Part shown: one piece after another, positions 38,025-64,000 of the stretch
Numbering within the stretch: the first letter of the stretch is position 1
How the letters are laid out: the number at the start of each line of letters is the position of its first letter
Source of the DNA: Diprion similis
Lineage: Eukaryota > Arthropoda > Insecta > Hymenoptera > Diprionidae
DNA: 64,000 bases
Reading direction: 5' to 3'
Assembly: GCF_021155765.1 (NCBI RefSeq)
Contig: NC_060108.1
Coordinates: forward strand, 12,125,425 to 12,189,424
Made by a program: the position numbers and the translations under genes
The notes under the pieces: model-generated
Seen by the model: the letters and a program-made list of their open reading frames with translations, nothing else
Told to the model about the DNA's origin: nothing
Database searches by the model: none

Positions 38025-40135
38025 ATATATGTATATATATACAAAACAGTTCGATTTTCAAAGAAAATTAACAATCCTCCGTGAAAAACTCTATGCATAT
38101 TTACGATTTCCCACAAAATAATACGAAATCTTCTTATTTCTGTGAAAATTTGTAATAGTTAAAAACTTACCGTTAATCTGCGATTATCTGATCAACGACG
38201 TAATCCACCCACGGATATGGAAAATAACAGGAAATGTTTTACTATAAGTCGCAGAGTTAACAAGAGTACACGTGGACACTGACGAGGAATGCACCTTCTG
38301 TAGGTGAAGGGTCTGTGGGTGCTACGAACGTGAGCGTCTGACTGTTGCAGCGACTGACCTGCAACAGATCTTAGACGTCTTGCCTTGATCATTCATTGTG
38401 GTCAAGGTGGTCGAGCCGGTTCTGAAAAGACTATTTTCGTCCTATCTAAAATTTTAATCAAGATCCGACAGAATATGAGATGGATACTGAAAAAAAGAAA
38501 AACTAAACATGAACGAGAAGGCCAAGCATATATTGGCGCTTGTGAAGAATGAGATTCAAGTCTTATACTGTGAAGTTTTTTAACCGAAACTTTAGCTGTT
38601 ATTTTAAGTACAGGGCAGCACTTATTAGCTCATACCGAACGAAATGGTATTCAAAAAATCGATCGCTAGGAACGTTATTCACGCTTCAAGTTTAGTACAG
38701 TGTAAAAGATATTCCTGCCTTCAAGAGTATCGTTTGGAGTATGTATGTACATTCGATTAGGTGTATTACGTAAAGCGCGTCCGAAAGTGTCAGAAACGTG
38801 AAAATAATTTGAATAATTTTATATACATACATATATATATATATATATAAACCTAGTACGTGTTGTTTTGCATTATAATATATGTATATATTATGTATAC
38901 TTACGTGTATGGTGTACAAAGATGGTTTAACTAGTGTATATTTGAGCGGAATTTTTTGTAGCTTATACATATACACATGAAGCGTTACTCTCAAACGAGT
39001 TAATTACCATCAGAATAAGTTTGCTCTTTGTAAATAAAGAACCACAGTCAAATTTCAGTTTGAACTGCTGTCGAGGCAGCAAAAAAGGCACGTTAGATAC
39101 CAAAAATACGCCAATGGATGCTATCATCTCTCATCTTGTGTAATACTTATGCACAATAAACCGTTGTCAATAAACGCTGTACAATTATAAACAATCAATT
39201 TTGCCATTTGGTGGGAGGAGGATGCGGAGAGAACTTAAAAAGCCGATGCCAAAAAGAATAACCCTTTCATGTCATTTCAGCCAGTTATCACTGAGAGATT
39301 TCAATGCATTCCAATACATAACACGTACATGATATATCAGGTCAGCTGTTTCTAAAGTAATACCAGAAATTGTCTGAATGCATGTCGTGATCATGCTTCG
39401 TTATTAGAATAATGAAGGTGCAGTCACGTCACAGTATTCGAGTTACCGCATCTGAAAATATATTCATGGTTCAATCACGTGTTGTGAATGCATTATGAAT
39501 ATTCAACTTCGGATAACCATTGCACGAGGAAGAAGAAGGTGGCTTATTACACCCCAATTACTGCTCGCCGTATTGATCTTTCACGAAAAGATGATGCTGT
39601 TGTTGGAAGGAACTATCCGGGGAATTATTATTTCCAATGATAGATTTTTCAACTTGAGATTCATTCAAAACCAGTAACATTGATATACGGAAGTAGATGC
39701 CTATACAGGCATGTACATACGTAGCTCCATCGTAACATTTCTTTGGAACCATAAAATCAACGAATACTTATAATTAGTTACATATGGTTATAATTGCCTA
39801 AAATATTTCTCAGAAGTTTAAATTTATGCAAATTATATAATGTGTAGTAATAGGGTGCTTCATTTGAAACGAGCATTTTTTTTTCGCTGACTCATAAAAA
39901 TTTTGTTCCTTCTATCGAAAAAGAAATTTCCTGAAAATTTGAGCCCTTAATCTTAGTTTTAAGTGGTTCCTCTCGATCGATGTATATTTCGAATTTAAAT
40001 AACATGTAATTCATGATTTTTTTAATTTAAATTAACATAGCTCCGTTTGATTTCATGGTATTTCATTGCGATTAGTCAGAATTTGTAGTATATTAGTGAC
40101 TCTTTCAAAGTGCCCACTAACATTTTTTTGTACTT

Positions 40136-40430
40136 AACTGCAACTTTATTATACAAGAATATTTTAAAATTTTGCTGATCGATCAACATTTACTGGAGAT
40201 ATGACGCCGACCGTGAAGGGACTTTTTATCTCAGTGTTGTGGATCACGTGATTTTTTGTACAGTAATTTTTGTAAAAAACAGAGTGAAATGCATTTTTTT
40301 ATGTAGTTCAAGTATCAATAAACAATGCGTACTATTTATTTTATTAATTTCTACTGTTTTCCCTACGTACTAAAAAAATGTTTTCTTGTAGTGCATTTTT
40401 GGCGCTGCTAGACGTATGCAAGGCCTTAAT
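40136..40430. mobile_element. MITE copy 3, left-truncated
   Basis: The core (AACTGCAACTTTATT, GATCGATCAACATTTACTGG, TTTTTGGCGCTGCTAG) is present and the right terminus is well kept (GACGTATGCAAGGCCTTAA). The left terminus is missing or unrecognisable. Confidence 0.7.
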
Positions 40431-41255
40431 TAAGTACACTTCATCCGTGAAGTGACGAGGGCTATGATTCGTCATATGATTTACTATGTATTTTATTATA
40501 TAATGTATACATCATGATTTATTATGTGGTTAGTCATGCATTGAGACGCAGTCACATGTTGAATTACATGATAAAATGCATCGCGATATCGGTCATAACG
40601 TTATGTGATTTATCATAGAATAATTTTCAGTAGATTATACTTACCAGTAGTTGAATACACGTAATACACGTTGCTACACGTTGTAATACTTTTGTCTACG
40701 TGTTACCTTTAAAGACTGAACCCGTATAGTCTGTAATTTGAATATATCGCGCAAACACTTCCTACCAGGATGGCTGCCATGGCTGATTCCCATTCCGTCT
40801 TCCGCCGCACTCCCCGCGCCAATAATGCCACTTTGGGGTTCCGTCCATAAGTCCATGGATAAATAACGTCATGACTGAAATTCGGCTGTTTTTATCTGCA
40901 ATTTGACATATCATTACAAATTCAAACATAACAAATCCCATGGGAAATCATGAAGCATAGATTATGAGATAGAATACATAACAAATCATATGTTACGTAT
41001 TTTATTTTACAATATCTATACGCAACTAGCGCAACAACTTGTCTATGACTCTAATTCAATCTACCCTCCAATAATTTTTCTGCTGAATATAAGTTAGAAT
41101 TGGCATGTATTTGGTCAACGTAGCCGTAAGGCAAAAGAGAGAAAAACAAGTTAGATAAAAAAAGGTAGACGGTTGAGATTTTTAAAGGCTACTGAATGGA
41201 CCGAATTTTACCAGCTCGTTGCATTTCGTGAGTATTTTTATTCCACGGTTTAATA

Positions 41256-41267
41256 TTCCCGCGCAAA
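41256..41267 (+). promoter_or_regulatory. E2F-like site upstream of MCM3
   Basis: TTCCCGCGCAAA matches the core of the E2F/DP consensus (TTTSSCGC, here read from either strand as GCGCGGGAA). It lies 114 bp before the MCM3 start codon. MCM genes are established E2F targets at G1/S, so the placement is meaningful. Occupancy is inference. Confidence 0.55.
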
Positions 41268-41380
41268 CAATTTGCCTCGCTGCGTTTAAGTGTTTACGTT
41301 TATATCATATTTGTTACTTGATATTTTTCGGAAAGATTTGACGCGTATTATTTGTTAGTAAGTAGCGCATAATACGAATA

Positions 41381-46387
<5,007 letters not shown>

Positions 46388-48322
46388 GTAAATGTTACAC
46401 GGCTATTATTATTATTACTTTTTTTTTTTTTTGCATCGTTTCACTGTAATAATTGAACAGATCCAACTTCTTATCCGGTTTAAAATGATTCATGTAAGAA
46501 TATTTTTGTAATTTTCATCCGTTAGATAGTGTTTTTTATACGAAAGTAATATGTCGATTTAAAATAAAAAATATAAAAACAGCAGCAGAATTTATTTACC
46601 TTATAGATGAGACATTAATTATTCCATTTTCCTATTCGTTTTTATATTTTTCATTTTGTGATAAGTTAATCTATAACCGCATGTGAAGAGTATAGTAGAG
46701 AAGACGATGTCATTTCGGAAGGTTTGTTCACATCGTTTGGCAGTAAAAAAACGGATTGAAAATTACAGTAACATTGATCAGCTCTATGTATAATTTCATA
46801 ATACAACACATTGGCACATGAACTAGGCAACAATGATCAACATTTATCACAATAACATGAACGTAATATACTTTAAATCTACATATTCCATTTTCATGTA
46901 AATATATTTTATAATTTACGCGTATATGTATGTATAATATATACATATTTATATAAAATTAACCTACAGTGTACAGATACAGTACTTTTACTGTATCGTC
47001 ATTGAATCTCAAGCTCAAAAAATCGTTTTTAGCTATTATATGAATATTTTTATAATATGTACTAATCTAATATTACCTAATTAAGTATTTTCTACCTCCA
47101 TTGCATTCCGAAACTTCTTTCTGCTCTGCAAGACTTTTCCCAAAGTTTATTCATACCCAAACCATGTGATTTATGTACCAGGTTATTACGTCAATGTAAT
47201 GTTGAAATCATTTAAATGATGTAATTTTATTCATTACCCTTGATTAACTACCCTCTACAAATTGAAATATGTTCAGACCCTTCTGTATCGGGTAGCATGA
47301 TCTTAACTGGCAATTATGTCGAAATTGATGAAATGCAAAGTTCCCTATTTCAAAAACACAAAATGCTAATATGTTTCAGTATAGTAAATAAAGGTTGTGC
47401 GATCAAATAGGAATAATAGAGGCTCAAATAATACTCCTATTATTAATCATAACATTGCTTTGATTTTTCAAAGGGATCCTAGAAGTTTGGTAGATATTTC
47501 TGCTAGGTTCAAATCGAATTTTCATGTGCTCTGGAAATCTGGGTTTAATTACAAGCTTGTCAAGAAGTAAGAGATCTAGGAAACTTTGATAACTTCCCCA
47601 CTTTCCTGGAGAATTGATTGCCTGTTGGAATAAAATATTCTTAAGGGAATAACTGTGCTTTTGCTATATTCCTACATGAAGGGTATAGATGGGTAGAATT
47701 TTTTTTTTAACGATAATCAATTTGCTTACAAATTCGTATCCAACCGACTATCAACAATAACATCAACAATGTCTAATCAACGTATTAAGTAACACATGAT
47801 AATGCCTTAAACTCGTAATAGGAGCCGGATCGTTTCCATCGCTTAATAATTTCTTCGAACGTATCCTTTGCTCATTGTACTAACAGTTGCCCTTTCAATC
47901 TTATCCTTTCACTGACCTATTATTTTATTTTATTATTAACGTTTCGTATAAAATTGTTTACCTAATTATTATTAATATTAATATTAAGTATACGCATGTC
48001 AATTCTAAAGTGACATTTATCTGTACTGTGGTAAATTATTAATTCAATTTTTTCATGTTTTCAATGTAATCCACCCATACTTGTTATGCCAAACAAAGTT
48101 CATTTATCAGTATTCTTATGAATCTGCATCAATTAGCTATCACTCACCCTCACCAATGAATTTACTTCTCTAATTAGTTGAAAGTCAGACAAAAGCTTAG
48201 ATTTTCAATGATTCCCAGAACTAAAAAATGTTCAAATAAAGCCTACTTTCTATTGAAGAACATTTTGGAATCTTAGGAATCAATGAAACTTGTAAGCGCA
48301 AGATGAATAATGCAATGAACTG
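46388..48322. other. Convergent intergenic DNA between MCM3 and na
   Basis: It holds the MCM3 3' UTR on the left and, on the minus strand, probably a long 3' UTR of the sodium-leak channel gene. No coding exon or repeat family was recognised. Confidence 0.6.
46563..46568 (+). terminator. Probable MCM3 polyadenylation signal
   Basis: A perfect AATAAA about 175 bp after the MCM3 stop codon, in an A-rich tract. This distance is typical for an insect 3' UTR. Confidence 0.5.
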
Positions 48323-57200
<8,878 letters not shown>

Positions 57201-59052
57201 AATAGGTATTATATTCGCAATGGTGAAGCCTACAAAACAAATGTTTACATTATTTAGATGCATTGCAAAGCCACCATAACTTGATAAACGACATTCAACA
57301 CTCTGCCCATTTATTATTAGTCAGTGATCATGGATGTCAGTAGATGAGACAATCCGTTTCTGATACTTGACACTTTGCTAGTGGACACTTAATCACATAA
57401 AAAAGGATGATTGATCTATCGTCAATTTGGTGAAGAATTATTTGGAATTTAACTATTCTTTAATAGAATGAGATTGAGGTAGAGTCAGAATTATATCTCA
57501 AATGGATTAGCGTTCAGATTGTTACCTAATGATGGATGAATGTGTATCAACATATTTTATTAAGGAAAAACATAAAGAGAAACATACACAAGCATATTAA
57601 CATCCAGCTTTCAAACACAGTGATTTAACTCCCATACTCACGTGGCGTTCTAATTTCACCGCTATTATGTATTGTCAAAACATTAGCTGAAAATTATTTT
57701 GAAAACATAAGCAGTTTGACATATTTTTTTCTAATAGCTAGCTTTGTTGAATCTACACATTTAGAACGAGTTTGATGATATAACATGTGTAGATATGAAA
57801 CATTTTTCAATGAAATTGAATGGTCAATATGCTTTTTACATGGTAAACGAGAGTTACGTTGATCTTACTGAGGAGAGTTTTTACTATTTTTTGCAATATG
57901 ATTATATAGGGTATTTTAATAAAGCTCAAATACATTTTGATAGATCATTTCGAACTGGGTGCAACTATTGATCAAGATAATTAGTTGAGTCTCGCTAAGT
58001 GATGAAAGAGACAGCTGGTAATTTCAGTATATTTTAAATAATTGTAGTTTCTCTACACAGATGGAAAGAAGTGAACAAATTGTGAATATTAAAAAATTGT
58101 ACATAGTATTGGGTAGAAAAAGAAAATTATGGGATATGAAAAAGCATTCGTAAGATGAAGTTTTTATATAACTTGTTCAATATAATAAAAGTCTTACCGT
58201 TCTTGTAACAATTCTGTCAAGCAATAAACTCTGCCTTCACGGCAATTCGTATAAACTACATTTTGCATAAAATAACAACAAAACTCAACGATTAATAAAC
58301 ATTTTAATAATAACAAGGTAGTGGCATGGTGATCATTTTGTAGGGCAGGTACAGCCAGCTGGGATGCTGGGCATGAGCAGTCAGCACCAATTTGAAAATC
58401 AATATTAGAAGCGCTAAGCTACAGCTTATACGCGATTTCTCTTTACTGAGGAAATTCGTTGAGGTATGCAAAATTAGATGATGAATTGTAATGTGAACTT
58501 GACAGAATGTAACTACAGTAACTGTTACATTAATTTGTTTCATTTACATGCTCGTAACATAACATATAATTCTTGCAGATACGAAAAAAATAGACCAAAC
58601 CCAGGAACAATATAAGAGAAGACAAATTTGAAATTCAGTATGAAAAAATTAAGAAACTTCGATCTATCTTAACTCATTTATTTAAGAATAAAACAAAATA
58701 TTAGAATCCAATTAGAAATTACTTAAACGGTAATGTTGGAACAGCTGAAAATGATTAAATTATTTTGAACGCGTATTTTTTTATCGTAGCGTTTTTTATC
58801 AATTACCCATTTCTATAATGCTAATGCTTTACTTGTAATTAGTTATGCAACCGAAAAGACATTTCCCAGCAATGAGTGATTGATAGACTAGTAACTGTTG
58901 AGTCTTTCGTGGTCAATATCTGTTCTTATTCCAAGCATGCATCAACAGATTCAGGTACAATTCGTTCGGTAGAGATAACTTTGAAATTTATGCTGTATGT
59001 AGATGTAATTGTGTCTAATACTGCCATAAGCTATTGCGAAAAAAATAGCTCT
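57201..59052. other. Intergenic DNA upstream of na and downstream of the ABC transporter
   Basis: Read on the minus strand, this is the 3' flank of the ABC transporter gene followed by the 5' flank of na. An acceptor (TTTTGTAG) about 30 bases before the na start codon implies noncoding exon(s) somewhere here. I could not place the promoter. Confidence 0.5.
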
Positions 59053-63884
<4,832 letters not shown>

Positions 63885-64000
63885 CTAGATAATAATTTTA
63901 TAAAATCATCAAATAGTGTAATTTTTTTTACCCTCAATAGACAACCACACAGAGTTTTAGTAAAACATAGACTACTCATGCTGGTTTATGGGTGAATAAG
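63885..64000 (-). other. Intron of the ABC transporter gene at the window edge
   Basis: Noncoding sequence upstream of the TCTAG acceptor at 63887-63885. The exon before it is not in the window. Confidence 0.7.

Larger units (their letters stand above)
30807..41380. other. 10.6-kb repeat-rich region between FAAH2-like and MCM3
   Basis: Divergent intergenic DNA, FAAH2-like (-) to the left and MCM3 (+) to the right. I see no recognisable protein domain. It contains three relatives of a TTAA-flanked MITE, a roughly 220-bp palindrome, AT microsatellites (32704-32728, 32923-32958, 38836-38850), several perfect stem-loops and a few splice-flanked short ORFs reported as candidates. Confidence 0.6.

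Noticed and set aside
38817-38910. AT/TA-rich run read as a possible hairpin gene
   Set aside because: It is simple microsatellite sequence; pairing is a trivial result of the AT repeat.
47501-47525. GGTTCAAATC-like tRNA B-box
   Set aside because: No matching A-box, acceptor stem or anticodon arm at the right spacing.

Overview
This window is animal nuclear DNA, almost certainly from an insect. Genes are split by many short GT-AG introns, intergenic DNA is very AT-rich, and the sodium-leak channel and other proteins read as insect-type orthologues. A hymenopteran is my best guess, but that is inference. There is no bacterial-style organisation, and I saw no CRISPR array, rRNA or convincing tRNA. 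I rebuilt seven protein-coding genes exon by exon. In each the reading phase is kept across every junction, so the coding lengths come out as whole codons.

Layout, left to right: CSN6 (+, 871-3565, 331 aa), a COP9 signalosome subunit. PARG-like (-, 12058-5436, 14 coding exons), a poly(ADP-ribose) glycohydrolase relative whose catalytic signature is altered and which carries a long low-complexity insertion. An 8.4-kb gene-poor stretch (12.1-20.4 kb) with several inverted-repeat transposon-like elements. WDR3/Utp12 (+, 20439-25132, 924 aa), a ribosome-biogenesis factor. FAAH2-like amidase (-, 30806-26202, 527 aa). A 10.6-kb repeat-rich stretch (30.8-41.4 kb) with a TTAA-flanked MITE family, a large palindrome, AT microsatellites and a few weak exon-like signals. 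MCM3 (+, 41381-46387, 824 aa), a replicative helicase subunit with an E2F-like site upstream. narrow abdomen/NALCN (-, 57200-48323, 29 coding exons, 1759 aa), a sodium-leak channel with an EEKE filter. An ABCC5-like ABC transporter (-, from beyond the right edge to 59053), of which the C-terminal 946 residues are present.

The genes are unrelated housekeeping and neuronal functions with no sign of a shared pathway or cluster. CSN6 and PARG are convergent, PARG and WDR3 divergent, WDR3 and FAAH2 convergent, MCM3 and na convergent; na and the ABC transporter are in tandem on the minus strand.

The observations most worth a second look are the PARG homologue that appears to lack the catalytic glutamate (QES instead of QEE) and has an insertion of about 420 residues inside the catalytic fold; a MITE carrying five perfect TCAAGGTCA nuclear-receptor half-sites; a possible three-exon small secreted protein at 35.5-31.3 kb; and a 63-nt stop-free, in-frame intron inside domain III of the channel. 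I found no clear previously undescribed multi-gene system.
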